Shown: positions 16,960 through 24,892 of the stretch, in pieces | How positions within the stretch are numbered: position 1 is the first letter of the stretch | Layout of the letters: every line of letters starts with the position of its first letter | Assembly (NCBI GenBank): GCA_036502025.1 | Contig: DASXZJ010000029.1 | Location: forward strand, 62,001 to 126,000 | From: Bog-473 sp036502025 | GTDB lineage: Bacteria > Actinomycetota > Acidimicrobiia > Acidimicrobiales > RAAP-2 | Direction: 5' to 3' | DNA length: 64,000 nucleotides | Program-made: the position numbers and the translations under genes | Notes under the pieces: generated by a model | Databases searched by the model: none | The model's input: only the letters and a program-made list of their open reading frames with translations | Told to the model about the DNA's origin: nothing

Positions 16960-18147
16960 ATGGCGGAGGACCACACGGTCGATCCAACCGACGCCACCTT
17001 TTTCACCAGGCCTGACTACCACGAGGTCCTGGCCAAGCTGAGGGCGGAGGCTCCGGTCTTCGAATGGGCGCCCGGCCGGTGGACCGTGGCCCGCTACGAG
17101 GACATCCGCGACCTCAGTCGTGATCCGTCACGGTTCTGCTCGGGTCAGGGGGCTCTGGTCAACGATCCGATCCGGGGCGCTGACAACCCGCTGGGCACGC
17201 CCTCGATCCTGCACATGGATCCACCGGAGCATTCAGCCTTCCGGAGCCTCCTCAACCGCCGCTTCACCCCTCGCGCCCTGGCGCCACTGGCGAATTCCGT
17301 CCGGCAGAGCGCCATCGACGTCATCGAGGCCGCCCCTCCGGGGGAAGAGATCGACTTCGTCGCCGAACTCAGCGCACCCTTCCCCCTGACGGTCATGGCG
17401 GAGTTGCTCGGCATTGTGGAGACCGACCGGCAGGACTTCCGCCGCTGGTCCGATGCGGCCATCGAGTCGCCCGACCTCCCGCCCGAGCAGACGCTGGCCG
17501 CGCTGGGCGAGTTGGCGGCGTTCATCACCGATCACGTCCGGGTCAAGCGCGACAAGCCGGGCGACGACCTGGTCTCCGTGCTGATCCAGAGCGAGATCAA
17601 CGGGTGCCCGCTCAGCAAGGAGGAGCTGTTCATGTTCCTCCTGACCCTCTTGGTGGCCGGGAACGAGACGACGAGGACGCTGCTTTCGGGCACGGCGCTG
17701 GTGTTGCACGAGCACCCCGGCCAACGGTCCGCCCTGGCCGGAGATTCTGCCCTGCTCCCGGGAGCGGTCGAGGAGTGCCTGCGGTGGGTCACGCCGGTAC
17801 AGGCCTTCTGCCGCACCGCGACCGAGGACGCGGTGATCAGAGGGGCGCCCATAAGCCGAGGGGATTACCTCTGCATGCTCTACGCCTCGGGCAACCGGGA
17901 TGAAGGGGTCTTCGGTGACGACGCGGCGACCTTCGACGTGCAGCGGGCGACCAACCCCATGCACGTGGCCTTTGGGTTCGGAGAACATGTTTGTCTCGGA
18001 GCCAGCCTGGCTCGGCTGGAGGGTCGCATCTTCTTGGAGGAGTTGCTGGCCCGCTATCCGAGCTACGCCATCACGGGGTCGGCGGAGCGGGTGGCGTCGA
18101 CCACCGTGGCCGGAATTCGGGCGCTACCGGTGGTGCTGGCGCCGTGA
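16960..18147 (+). CDS. Cytochrome P450
   Basis: The 395-residue soluble P450 carries ILHMDPPEHSAFRS (C-helix), the I-helix oxygen-binding motif LLVAGNETTRTLL, an EECLR ExxR K-helix, and the heme loop FGFGEHVCLG with the axial Cys345. It has no membrane anchor, so it needs a separate ferredoxin/reductase pair; a dicluster ferredoxin gene lies 22 kb away but a link is unproven. ATG 16960 begins MAEDHTVDP. The last 85 bases overlap the 3' end of the convergent ArsR-type gene. Confidence 0.92.
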   Translation: MAEDHTVDPTDATFFTRPDYHEVLAKLRAEAPVFEWAPGRWTVARYEDIRDLSRDPSRFCSGQGALVNDPIRGADNPLGTPSILHMDPPEHSAFRSLLNRRFTPRALAPLANSVRQSAIDVIEAAPPGEEIDFVAELSAPFPLTVMAELLGIVETDRQDFRRWSDAAIESPDLPPEQTLAALGELAAFITDHVRVKRDKPGDDLVSVLIQSEINGCPLSKEELFMFLLTLLVAGNETTRTLLSGTALVLHEHPGQRSALAGDSALLPGAVEECLRWVTPVQAFCRTATEDAVIRGAPISRGDYLCMLYASGNRDEGVFGDDAATFDVQRATNPMHVAFGFGEHVCLGASLARLEGRIFLEELLARYPSYAITGSAERVASTTVAGIRALPVVLAP

Positions 18148-19133
18148 ACGACGACGCGACGTAGGTCACCGAGCAACGCCTCGACCGCGTCGGGGTCAGC
18201 GCTGAGACGGAGCCGCCCGCCTTGACGCTCGGCGCGGATCAGACCCGCCTCCCGCAGCGACTTCACGTGCATGCTCACCGTCGGCTGCGCCAGGCCGAAG
18301 GAGACGGCCAGGTCACCCACCGTGCTCGGCCTGGCCGACAAGTAGTGCAAGAGGGCCAGTCGGGTGGGGTCGGCCACGGTCTTGAGGCGACGAGCCAGGG
18401 GCTCGGTGACCGCCCGTGACCCCAGGTCGTGGCGTTCGAAGCCCGAACCGACCAGCGTGAGCCCCGGGAACTCGAGGTACAGGCTCTTGCCGAAGAACAG
18501 GCACGGGACGATCAGGAGGGGATGCCCGCGGTCGAGCCGGTCGTTGATCTCGCCGAGCATCGACTGGAAGCTCTCGCAGGCCTCTCCGACCAGATCGCCC
18601 AAGGACCGCCCACCTTCGAGCTGGGCGACAACCGACTGGCCCGCCTTCTCGAGCATCGGCACCGCGGCCTGCCACATCTCGTCCACCGGATCCCAGACCT
18701 CGCGCAGCAGGTCGATGTAAGAGCGCACCAATTCGGGCGATGCCTTGAGGCGCTCCAGGCGCTCGAGGAACCGGGCTCGATCCTCGGGGGTCTCCGATTC
18801 GAGGCCGAGATCGGTCGGCACCGTGGCGACGGCGCCCTCCAGGGCCCCCCACAACGCGGCCGGGGATCTCTCACCGAGAGCCCCGGCATGGTGGGCCAGC
18901 ACCTGCATCTCGGTGAAGCAGATTTCCGGACCGCAGTCACCCCAGAAGTTGCGAACCCGATCGACCAGCTCCTCGCGGTCAACCAGCAGTTCGGACACCA
19001 ACGGGAAGGTCGGCCGCCACGAGGGCCGCAGGGCCACCGAGATCAGCCAGGAGAGATCGCAGACCAACGAGGGTGCCGACACGAGCGTCCGGGCCGTGGG
19101 GGCCACCGCGAAGTCATCCGTTGTCATAGGCAT
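18063..19133 (-). CDS. ArsR-family transcriptional regulator with large N-terminal domain
   Basis: The 356-residue protein is far longer than a typical ~110-residue ArsR protein. The winged helix lies near residues 240-320: RRLKTVADPTRLALLHYL, PSTVGDLAVSFGLAQPTVSMHVKSLREAGLI. The first ~230 residues are DUF5937-like and may sense a ligand. The stop at 18063 makes an 85-base antisense overlap with the P450 gene. A near-consensus promoter ending about 7 bases before ATG 19133 predicts a leaderless mRNA. An AT-rich inverted repeat at its -10 suggests autorepression. Targets are unknown. Confidence 0.8.
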   Translation of the reverse strand: MPMTTDDFAVAPTARTLVSAPSLVCDLSWLISVALRPSWRPTFPLVSELLVDREELVDRVRNFWGDCGPEICFTEMQVLAHHAGALGERSPAALWGALEGAVATVPTDLGLESETPEDRARFLERLERLKASPELVRSYIDLLREVWDPVDEMWQAAVPMLEKAGQSVVAQLEGGRSLGDLVGEACESFQSMLGEINDRLDRGHPLLIVPCLFFGKSLYLEFPGLTLVGSGFERHDLGSRAVTEPLARRLKTVADPTRLALLHYLSARPSTVGDLAVSFGLAQPTVSMHVKSLREAGLIRAERQGGRLRLSADPDAVEALLGDLRRVVVHGASTTGSARIPATVVDATRSADPVMA

Positions 19134-19139
19134 AGGGCT

Positions 19140-19151
19140 ATATTAGAATAT
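19140..19151. promoter_or_regulatory. Inverted repeat overlapping ArsR-type -10 element
   Basis: ATATT (19140-19144), two bases, AATAT (19147-19151) is a perfect five-base inverted repeat in a sharply AT-rich stretch of an otherwise GC-rich window. It covers the -10 of the regulator promoter, a typical place for ArsR-family autorepression. It is short and AT-rich, so chance is possible; a footprint would settle it. Confidence 0.35.
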
Positions 19152-19168
19152 TGTTGAATTAGTGTCAA
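19140..19168 (-). promoter_or_regulatory. Promoter of the ArsR-type regulator gene
   Basis: On the minus strand TTGACA (19168-19163), a 17-base spacer and TAATAT (19145-19140) form a near-perfect SigA-type promoter. The predicted start is near 19133, the A of the regulator's ATG, so the mRNA would be leaderless. It overlaps the plus-strand promoter for the small gene. Confidence 0.7.
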
Positions 19169-19182
19169 CCATGCGGTACAAT
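19154..19182 (+). promoter_or_regulatory. Promoter of the small gene at 19189
   Basis: TTGAAT (19154-19159), a 17-base spacer and TACAAT (19177-19182) form a good SigA-type promoter. The next ATG (19189) begins 7 bases after the -10, so a leaderless transcript is predicted. It faces the ArsR-type promoter and shares about 15 bases with it, so the two should compete for polymerase. Confidence 0.6.
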
Positions 19183-19188
19183 GTCGTC

Positions 19189-19437
19189 ATGTCGCAGTGG
19201 TGGATGATGGAGCAGTTGGCCGAGCAGCATCGGCAGGATCTGGCGAGGGAGTTCCGCGCCCACAGCAGGGACTCTGGGCCTCACGAGATGGAGGACGCCG
19301 ACTCGCACGGGGCGGGTCGAGCCGCTGGGCGGGACCACGCTCGCCCGGAGCGTCCACCGGTGGGCCACCATCTCGGCAACCTGTTGATCCGCGCCGGAAC
19401 CCGTCTCGGCGGAGCCTCCATCAGGACCTCTTCCTGA
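19189..19437 (+). CDS. Small hypothetical protein (82 aa), probable leaderless mRNA
   Basis: The reading frame starts MSQWWMMEQLAEQHRQDLAR and ends with ARPERPPVGHHLGN and a C-terminal arginine-rich tail. It is hydrophilic after the first 15 residues, with no signal peptide and no recognised domain; the opening resembles short uncharacterised actinobacterial proteins with a LAxxHxxDLxRE helix. Evidence that it is a gene: a TTGAAT-17-TACAAT promoter whose start would be the ATG itself, and a perfect 10-bp GC-rich hairpin just after its stop (19439-19463). It lies between the ArsR-type gene, with divergent promoter, and the sulfatase gene. Confidence 0.55.
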   Translation: MSQWWMMEQLAEQHRQDLAREFRAHSRDSGPHEMEDADSHGAGRAAGRDHARPERPPVGHHLGNLLIRAGTRLGGASIRTSS

Positions 19438-19438
19438 C

Positions 19439-19463
19439 CCAGGGCGGGTCCGTCCCGCCCTGG
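19439..19463 (+). terminator. GC hairpin after the 82-aa gene
   Basis: CCAGGGCGGG (19439-19448), loop TCCGT, CCCGCCCTGG (19454-19463) is a perfect 10-bp stem with a 5-base loop, two bases after the small gene's stop. It has no T tract, as in many actinobacterial terminators. It would insulate the sulfatase gene that starts 29 bases further on. Confidence 0.6.
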
Positions 19464-19491
19464 TGGTCGGCTCATCGGCAAGAGTGAGGGC

Positions 19492-21045
19492 ATGCCCGGC
19501 GGCAACGTTCTCTTCATCACCGTCGATCAGTGGAGGGGTGATTGCCTCTCGGCCCTCGGTCATCCCGTCCTCGAGACGCCGGCCCTTGACGCCCTGGCCC
19601 GTCGGGGCGTCCTCTTCGCGAACCACTGGGCCAACGCAGCACCTTGCGGGCCGTCCCGGGCCTGCCTCTACACCGGCACCTACCAGCACCGAAATCGTTC
19701 GGTGCTCAACGGGACCCCGCTCGACGCCAGGTTCACCAACGTGGCCCGGCTGGCCCGGGAGGTCGGCTATGACCCCGTCCTCTTCGGGTACACCGACACG
19801 TCGATCGATCCCCGGACCGTGGCGGCCGACGACCCGCGCCTCTTCAGCTACGAGGGCGTCCTGCCCGGCTTCCGGGAGATCATCCGTGACCCCTGGGAGG
19901 AGGGCAGCCCCGAATGGGGCCGGTGGTTGGCCGCGCAGGGGGTCGACGTTCCCGCCAACCCACACGAGCTTTACGATCCCATGCCTGGGTTTCCGGGCGC
20001 CGAGGATCACGGGACGACCTGGGCGCCGGCACGGTTCCCGGCGGAGCTCTCACAGACCACCTTCGTGCAGCAGGCCGTGGTGGGATGGCTCGAGGAACAC
20101 GGCGACCAGCCCTTTTTCATCCACGCGTCATTCATCCGGCCCCACCCGCCGCGCCGCAACCCCGTCGGCTATCACGACCTCTACGACGCCGAGCGCGTCA
20201 CCCGTTTCGTGGGCTGCGAGCGACGGGAGGACGAGGTGGCCTCGCACCCCCTGGCCGCCCTGGCCATGTCCATCCCTGGCGTAGGTGCGCCCGTTGACGA
20301 GCGCGAACGCCGGCAGATGAGAGCGACCTACTACGGGGCCCAGCGCGAGGTGGACGACGGGCTCGGTCGTCTCTTCGACTACCTGGCGCAGAGCGGCCTG
20401 GCCGAGTCGACCCTCGTCGTCGTGACCAGTGACCATGGCGAGATGGGTGGCGACCATTGGTTGCTCGAGAAGCTCGGCTACTGGGACGAGAGCTACCACG
20501 TCCCGCTCATTGTGGTGGATCCCCGGCCGACCGGCGATCCGGGTCGCGGCACGGTCGTCGAGGCGGTGACCGAATCGGTCGACATCCTCCCGACCATCTG
20601 CGGCTACATCGGCGCCGAGGTGCCGCTGCAGGCCGACGGATGGTCGCTGGACCCCTTCGTGCGCCGGGACGGGCCCCCGCCGCACTGGCGCCGCACGGCC
20701 CATTTCGAGTGGGACTTCTCCAGCCCCTCAGGCCAGTTGGCCGAGCAGGCCTTCGGGATCCCGATGAGCCACTGCTCACTGGCCGTATCGCGCGGACCTC
20801 AAAGCAAGTACGTGCAGTTCGCTGCCTCGTCCGATCTCTTCCCCCCGCTGCTCTTCGACCTGACCGACGACCCCGAGCAGGTGCGAAACCTGTGTCAGAG
20901 CACCCGGCCCGACTGGCGGGACCTGGCCTGGGAGGGGGCGCAGGAACTCCTGCGCTGGCGGATGCAGACGGCCGAGCGGACTCTCAGCGGCCACTTCCTC
21001 TCGCCGGTCGAGGGACTCGTATCGGCCCGGGACGAGTGGCGCTGA
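19492..21045 (+). CDS. Sulfatase-superfamily phosphonate monoester hydrolase-like enzyme
   Basis: The 517-residue protein is of the alkaline phosphatase/sulfatase superfamily. The active-site signature A-P-C52-G-P-S-R56 is the CxPSR motif in which Cys becomes formylglycine. Metal-site residues are in FITVDQWR (Asp) and TSDHGEMGGDHW (Asp, His). The whole layout, including NGTPLDARFTNVARL, GYDPVLFGYTDTS, FFIHASFIRPHPP and the C-terminal MSHCSLAVSRG, then FAASSDLFPPLLFDLTDDP, follows phosphonate monoester hydrolases rather than arylsulfatases. The cytoplasmic enzyme may hydrolyse phosphonate, phosphodiester or sulfate esters. A maturation FGE gene is not visible in the window. Confidence 0.85.
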   Translation: MPGGNVLFITVDQWRGDCLSALGHPVLETPALDALARRGVLFANHWANAAPCGPSRACLYTGTYQHRNRSVLNGTPLDARFTNVARLAREVGYDPVLFGYTDTSIDPRTVAADDPRLFSYEGVLPGFREIIRDPWEEGSPEWGRWLAAQGVDVPANPHELYDPMPGFPGAEDHGTTWAPARFPAELSQTTFVQQAVVGWLEEHGDQPFFIHASFIRPHPPRRNPVGYHDLYDAERVTRFVGCERREDEVASHPLAALAMSIPGVGAPVDERERRQMRATYYGAQREVDDGLGRLFDYLAQSGLAESTLVVVTSDHGEMGGDHWLLEKLGYWDESYHVPLIVVDPRPTGDPGRGTVVEAVTESVDILPTICGYIGAEVPLQADGWSLDPFVRRDGPPPHWRRTAHFEWDFSSPSGQLAEQAFGIPMSHCSLAVSRGPQSKYVQFAASSDLFPPLLFDLTDDPEQVRNLCQSTRPDWRDLAWEGAQELLRWRMQTAERTLSGHFLSPVEGLVSARDEWR

Positions 21046-21096
21046 CCATCGCCTGTGGAATGCTGGCGCCCGGCTGTCGGACGACGAGGAGACGCC

Positions 21097-21981
21097 ATGG
21101 CGGTACCCGACATGGAGGGCAAGACGGTCGTGGTGACCGGGGGCAACTCGGGCATCGGCCTGCAGACCGCTCTCGCCCTCGGCGTCATGGGGGCCCGCGT
21201 CGTCATCACGGCCCGCAACCGCGAGCGGGGCCAGGCGGCGCTGGCCACGATCTCCGAGCAGATGGCCGGGAAGGGCTCGGTCGAGTTGGCCGTCTTCGAC
21301 CTGGCCGACCTGTCCTCGGTGCGAACCGGGGCCTCCGAGCTCCTCGAGCGGTGTCCCCGCATTTACGTCCTGGTCAACAACGCCGGGCTGATCCTCCAGG
21401 CCCGGACCGAGACGGTCGACGGATACGAGTCCACGTTCGCCATCAACCACCTCGGACCCTTTCTGCTCACCACCCTCTTGCTGCCGCGGTTGCTGGCGTC
21501 CGCCCCGGCCCGGGTGGTCAACGTGGCCTCGACGGCACACAACCAGGCCAGGAAGGGCATCCCCTTCGACGACCTGCAGTCACGGGGCCGCTATTCGGGC
21601 ATGCGGGTCTACGGCGAGTCGAAGCTGGCCAACATCCTGTTCACCAACGAACTGGCGCGCCGCCTCGACGGCCAGGGGGTGACCGCCAACTCGCTGCATC
21701 CCGGAACGGTGCGGACCGGGTACGGCCGCGACGGCGACACCAGGGGACTGTTGGCGCTCGGCATCAAGATCGCCGGACCCTTCTTCATGTCTCCCCAGAA
21801 GGGCGCTCGCACCTCGGTGTACCTGGCGTCGTCGCCCGAGGTGGCCGCAGTCAGCGGGGAGTACTTCGTCAAGTGCAAGGAGAGGACGCCCAGGAAATGG
21901 GCCCGCGACCCCGACGCGGCGCGGCGCTTGTGGGACGTCAGCGAAGAGCTGGTCACCCGGTCGGTCGAGCGGGCCGGCTGA
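21097..21981 (+). CDS. Short-chain dehydrogenase (retinol dehydrogenase 13-like)
   Basis: The 294-residue SDR has TGGNSGIG near residue 15, ARNRERG for NADP(H)-type binding, VLVNNAGLIL, the FAINHLGPFLLT motif of RDH/WWOX-like SDRs, VVNVASTAHN with the catalytic Ser, and YGESKLANILFT with Tyr and Lys. That layout resembles RDH11-14, which reduce aldehydes of hydrophobic substrates. The start ATG 21097 follows CGAGGAGACGCC, a good ribosome site. Two bases after its stop a GTG begins the next SDR gene. Confidence 0.85.
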   Translation: MAVPDMEGKTVVVTGGNSGIGLQTALALGVMGARVVITARNRERGQAALATISEQMAGKGSVELAVFDLADLSSVRTGASELLERCPRIYVLVNNAGLILQARTETVDGYESTFAINHLGPFLLTTLLLPRLLASAPARVVNVASTAHNQARKGIPFDDLQSRGRYSGMRVYGESKLANILFTNELARRLDGQGVTANSLHPGTVRTGYGRDGDTRGLLALGIKIAGPFFMSPQKGARTSVYLASSPEVAAVSGEYFVKCKERTPRKWARDPDAARRLWDVSEELVTRSVERAG

Positions 21982-21983
21982 GC

Positions 21984-22772
21984 GTGCGGGTTCTCGTCAC
22001 CGGAGCGGCCCGTTCCATCGGGCGGGCCACGGCTGAGGTCCTGGCGGATCGGGGTCATCAGGTGGTGGCCACGGCCCGCGACGTCTCGTTGTTGGCCGAC
22101 CTCAAGGTGGAGCAGGCGCTCACCCTCGATGTCCGCGACGCCTCGTCCATCGCGGTGGCGCTCTCGGAGGCGGGCGAGCTCGATGCCATCGTGAACAACG
22201 CCGGTCTGACCGGGCTGGGGCCATTGGAGGACTACCCGCTGGACGACTTCATGCGGGTCCTCGACGTCAACACGCTCGGCCCGCTCCGCATGATCCAGGC
22301 GGTTGTCCCCCGGTGGCGGGAGCGGGGGAGTGGCGTGGTGGTCAACATCAGCTCGGTGCAGGGCAAGATCGGCACGCCGTTGGAGGGTCCCTACGCGGCC
22401 TGCAAGCACGCACTCGAGGCGCTGTCCGAAACCCTGCACTTCGAGCTGAGCCACTTCGGCATACGCATCGTCATCATCGAGCCGGGGTACATCGCCCCGG
22501 GTATGAAGCACACCGACGACCACATCGGCCCGGAGATCTACGGAGAGCTGCATGCCCAGTGGAGCGGGACGGACGCCACGCTGACGGGGCCGGGTGGCCG
22601 CCCGGGACCCGAACTGGTGGGTCACGCGGTGGCCGACGCCCTGGAGGACCCGGCGACCCCCCTGCGGGTGGAAGTGGGGCAGGATGCCGCCATGGTCCTC
22701 GAGCTCCGGCGGAAGATGGCCGACGCCGAATTCGAAGCCACCATGCGACAGGCATTGGGCCTGACTTGGTGA
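21984..22772 (+). CDS. Short-chain dehydrogenase with altered Gly motif
   Basis: The 262-residue SDR starts VRVLVTGAARSIG: the motif TGxxxxIG (TGAARSIG) replaces the commoner TGxxxGIG. It continues ATARDVSLL, IVNNAGLTGLG, VNISSVQGKIG with the catalytic Ser and YAACKHALEAL with Tyr and Lys. A GPLEDYPLDDF region and a GYIAPGMKHT C-terminal half match the SDR5/17-beta-HSD-like group. The GTG start is 2 bases after the preceding SDR stop, so co-translation is likely. Substrate is unknown; with P450, EthD and NTF2-like neighbours, a polycyclic or steroid-like substrate is possible. Confidence 0.8.
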   Translation: MRVLVTGAARSIGRATAEVLADRGHQVVATARDVSLLADLKVEQALTLDVRDASSIAVALSEAGELDAIVNNAGLTGLGPLEDYPLDDFMRVLDVNTLGPLRMIQAVVPRWRERGSGVVVNISSVQGKIGTPLEGPYAACKHALEALSETLHFELSHFGIRIVIIEPGYIAPGMKHTDDHIGPEIYGELHAQWSGTDATLTGPGGRPGPELVGHAVADALEDPATPLRVEVGQDAAMVLELRRKMADAEFEATMRQALGLTW

Positions 22773-22788
22773 TCACCGGGGGGAACTG

Positions 22789-23511
22789 ATGGAGAAGCTG
22801 ATGTACCTGGTCTGGCTCGAGCCCGGCACCACCAGGGACGAGGTGGCCGATCAGCTGCTGGACTCGGTGGCGTCCGGACTACTGGCCCTCGAACCACATC
22901 GACTGAGCATGGACCTGTGGGATACGCACAGCGACATCCCGGCGCCGGTGCCGACCCCCGAGGGCGAGTCACCCCTGCACGCGCTGGTCTCCATCTGGCT
23001 CGACGCCGTCGACCACCGTCAGCCCTACCAGGACGTCCTCGCCAAGGCCGCCACCGCACTGGCGGGCTACCAGGTGGTGGAGTCCCTCTACCGCGACTAC
23101 GGCGGCAACCATTGGTCGGGCCCGCGGGACTGGGCCGACGGGGAACGCTCGCCGGGGGTGCTGACCGTGGCCCTGCTCGAGCAGCATCCCGACCTGACGT
23201 TCGAGGAGTGGGTGACGCGGTGGCACACCAGGATCTCGCCCATCACCGAGGCCATCCAACCTCGCACCCGTTATGTCCGCAACGCGGTGTTCCGGAGCAT
23301 CACCGACGGTGCGCCACCGTTCCGAGGCATCGTGGAGGAGGCGTGGCCGTCCCTGGAGCATGTGACCGATCCGATGCTCTTCTTCTGTGCCGACGGTGAC
23401 GCCGAGAAGATGACCGCCAATATCAACCAGATGATCGAGGAAATCGCTGCGTTCACCGATCTCGGCACGATGCGCAGTGCGACCATGAGTGAATGGATCC
23501 TGAAATCATGA
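22789..23511 (+). CDS. EthD-domain protein (ferredoxin-like alpha/beta barrel)
   Basis: The 240-residue protein opens MEKLMYLVWLEPGTTRDEV, the LxxxW strand of EthD-like dimeric alpha-beta barrels, and carries a second repeat beginning LLEQHPDLTFEEWVTRWHTRISP near residue 130, so two half-domains are present as in double EthD proteins. No catalytic cofactor motif is seen. Family members are tied to alkyl ether and steroid catabolism. GGGGGGAACTG before ATG 22789 is a strong ribosome site. Its stop overlaps the next start in an ATGA. Confidence 0.8.
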   Translation: MEKLMYLVWLEPGTTRDEVADQLLDSVASGLLALEPHRLSMDLWDTHSDIPAPVPTPEGESPLHALVSIWLDAVDHRQPYQDVLAKAATALAGYQVVESLYRDYGGNHWSGPRDWADGERSPGVLTVALLEQHPDLTFEEWVTRWHTRISPITEAIQPRTRYVRNAVFRSITDGAPPFRGIVEEAWPSLEHVTDPMLFFCADGDAEKMTANINQMIEEIAAFTDLGTMRSATMSEWILKS

Positions 23512-23972
23512 CGAACCGTTGGAGCAGAGCTGAGCTCGATGAGGCGCACGCCCATTTCGTTGACACGGCCAACCGGTGTGCGGCGGCGGGCGAGTGGCGG
23601 GACTGGGCCGACCTCTTCACCGACGATGCGCTCTACGTCGAGCACATGTTCGGCGAGATGCACGGGCGCGAGGAGATCTTCTCGTGGATCTCGACGACCA
23701 TGGCCGAGTGGCCCAACAAGGCCATGACCTCGTTTCCCCATTCCTGGTGCGTGTGCGACGAGGAGAAGGGATGGTGGGTCTGCCGTATCGAGAACCGCTT
23801 CCGTGATCCGGGCGACGGTTCGGTGCACCAGGCCCACAATCTCACCGTCCTCCACTACGCCGGGGACATGCGATTCTCCTACGAGGAGGACGCCTACAAC
23901 CCGGCCAACTTCGGCCCGGTGGTCACCACTTGGTTGGCCGCCTTCGAGGCCAACGGGGGCGTCCCCGATTAG
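23508..23972 (+). CDS. NTF2-like (SnoaL-type) protein
   Basis: The 154-residue protein is of the NTF2-like superfamily (SnoaL, scytalone dehydratase, ketosteroid isomerase): AHAHFVDTANRCAAAGEWRDW near residue 12, DLFTDDALYVEHMFGEM, then a GREEIFSWIS turn and a C-terminal LTVLHYAGD barrel edge. YVEH and the Asp residues are the usual active-site positions. It may catalyse an isomerisation or dehydration in the same pathway as the coupled EthD protein. ATG 23508 overlaps the EthD stop (ATGA). Confidence 0.75.
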   Translation: MTNRWSRAELDEAHAHFVDTANRCAAAGEWRDWADLFTDDALYVEHMFGEMHGREEIFSWISTTMAEWPNKAMTSFPHSWCVCDEEKGWWVCRIENRFRDPGDGSVHQAHNLTVLHYAGDMRFSYEEDAYNPANFGPVVTTWLAAFEANGGVPD

Positions 23973-24001
23973 ATCGCAGCCGGAGCGGGCAGGGTAGAGA
24001 C

Positions 24002-24388
24002 GTGCATCGCAGCCGTCTCACTGGAGCCCTGTTCGACGTGCCCGCCGAGATCTTCGAGGCCGAGGCCGCGTTCTGGACCGGTGCGCTCGGCCATCCGGCG
24101 CGGCCGGTTCCCGACAACCCCGAGTACGTGCACCTCGAGGGACTCTTCTCGGGACTCGAGATCATGGTTCAGAGGATCGGCGACGGTGCCGCGGCCCGGG
24201 TGCACCTCGACGTGGAGACCGATGACGTCGAGGCCGAGGTGCGGCGCCTCGAGCGACTCGGCGCCAGCAGGGTCGCGCCAGTGAAGAGCTGGTGGATCAT
24301 GCGTGACCCGGCCGGGCTCCTGTTCTGCGTGGTCCGGGTGCAATCGCCCGAGGAGTTCGAGGCTCACGCGACAGAGTGGGACGAGTGA
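24002..24388 (+). CDS. VOC-superfamily (glyoxalase/bleomycin-resistance fold) protein
   Basis: The 128-residue protein has a VOC-fold pattern: VHRSRLTGALFDV opening, FWTGALGHPARP, LEIMVQRIGDGAAARVHLDVETDDVEAEV with a metal-ligand His, and VAPVKSWWIMRDPAGLLFCVV with the terminal DPxGxxFC strand. Metal ligands cannot be assigned with certainty. GTG 24002 is preceded by AGGGTAGAGAC. It follows the NTF2-like gene by 29 bases and precedes the PPOX protein gene by 39 bases, so it is likely part of the same transcript. Confidence 0.7.
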   Translation: MHRSRLTGALFDVPAEIFEAEAAFWTGALGHPARPVPDNPEYVHLEGLFSGLEIMVQRIGDGAAARVHLDVETDDVEAEVRRLERLGASRVAPVKSWWIMRDPAGLLFCVVRVQSPEEFEAHATEWDE

Positions 24389-24427
24389 AGGGCATGGGCT
24401 GATGCGAGGGGTTGGAGGAGGGAGCCG

Positions 24428-24865
24428 GTGCCGTACCACTCGATGAGCGGGGACCAGGTGCGCGCGTTTCTGGTCCGGTTGCCGGCCCGGACCGGCAAGC
24501 TGGCTACCGTTCGGGCGGACGGGCGGCCCCACGTGGCGCCGGTCTGGTACGACGTCGATGACGACGGCGCCTTGTTGTTCAACACGGGGGAGTCCACTGT
24601 GAAGGGGCGGAACCTGCTGCGTCAGATGCAGGGCTCGGTCTGTGTCGACGACGAGCACCCACCGTTCAGTTTCGTCATCATCGCGGGACGGGTGGAGATC
24701 ACCGATGACCCGACCGAGGTCCGTCATTGGGCGACCCGGATCGGGGGCCGCTACATGGGCACCGACCGGGCGGAGGAGTTCGGGGCCCGCAACAGCGTCG
24801 CCGGCGAGTTGTTGGTGCGCCTGCGCCCGGATCGTGTCGTGTCGGCCGCCGGCGTGGCCGACTGA
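24428..24865 (+). CDS. PPOX-fold, F420-dependent oxidoreductase family protein
   Basis: The 145-residue split-barrel protein has the pyridoxamine-phosphate-oxidase-like motif RTGKLATVRADGRPHVAPVWYDVDDDG, STVKGRNLLRQ for cofactor phosphate and VCVDDEHPPFSFVIIAGRVEI. This pattern matches the PPOX class that binds F420 or FMN in actinobacteria. Whether F420 is used cannot be told without modelling. GTG 24428 has a GGAGGGA ribosome site four bases before. It converges on the MptB-like gene, 27 bases apart. Confidence 0.8.
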   Translation: MPYHSMSGDQVRAFLVRLPARTGKLATVRADGRPHVAPVWYDVDDDGALLFNTGESTVKGRNLLRQMQGSVCVDDEHPPFSFVIIAGRVEITDDPTEVRHWATRIGGRYMGTDRAEEFGARNSVAGELLVRLRPDRVVSAAGVAD

Positions 24866-24892
24866 GTCAGAGCGTCGACCGGGCGTTCAGGT

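Noticed and set aside
20457..21983. Long plus-strand frame upstream of the second SDR start
   Set aside because: It runs over the sulfatase and first SDR in another frame with Arg/Ala/Pro-rich sequence. Only the part from GTG 21984 has SDR motifs.
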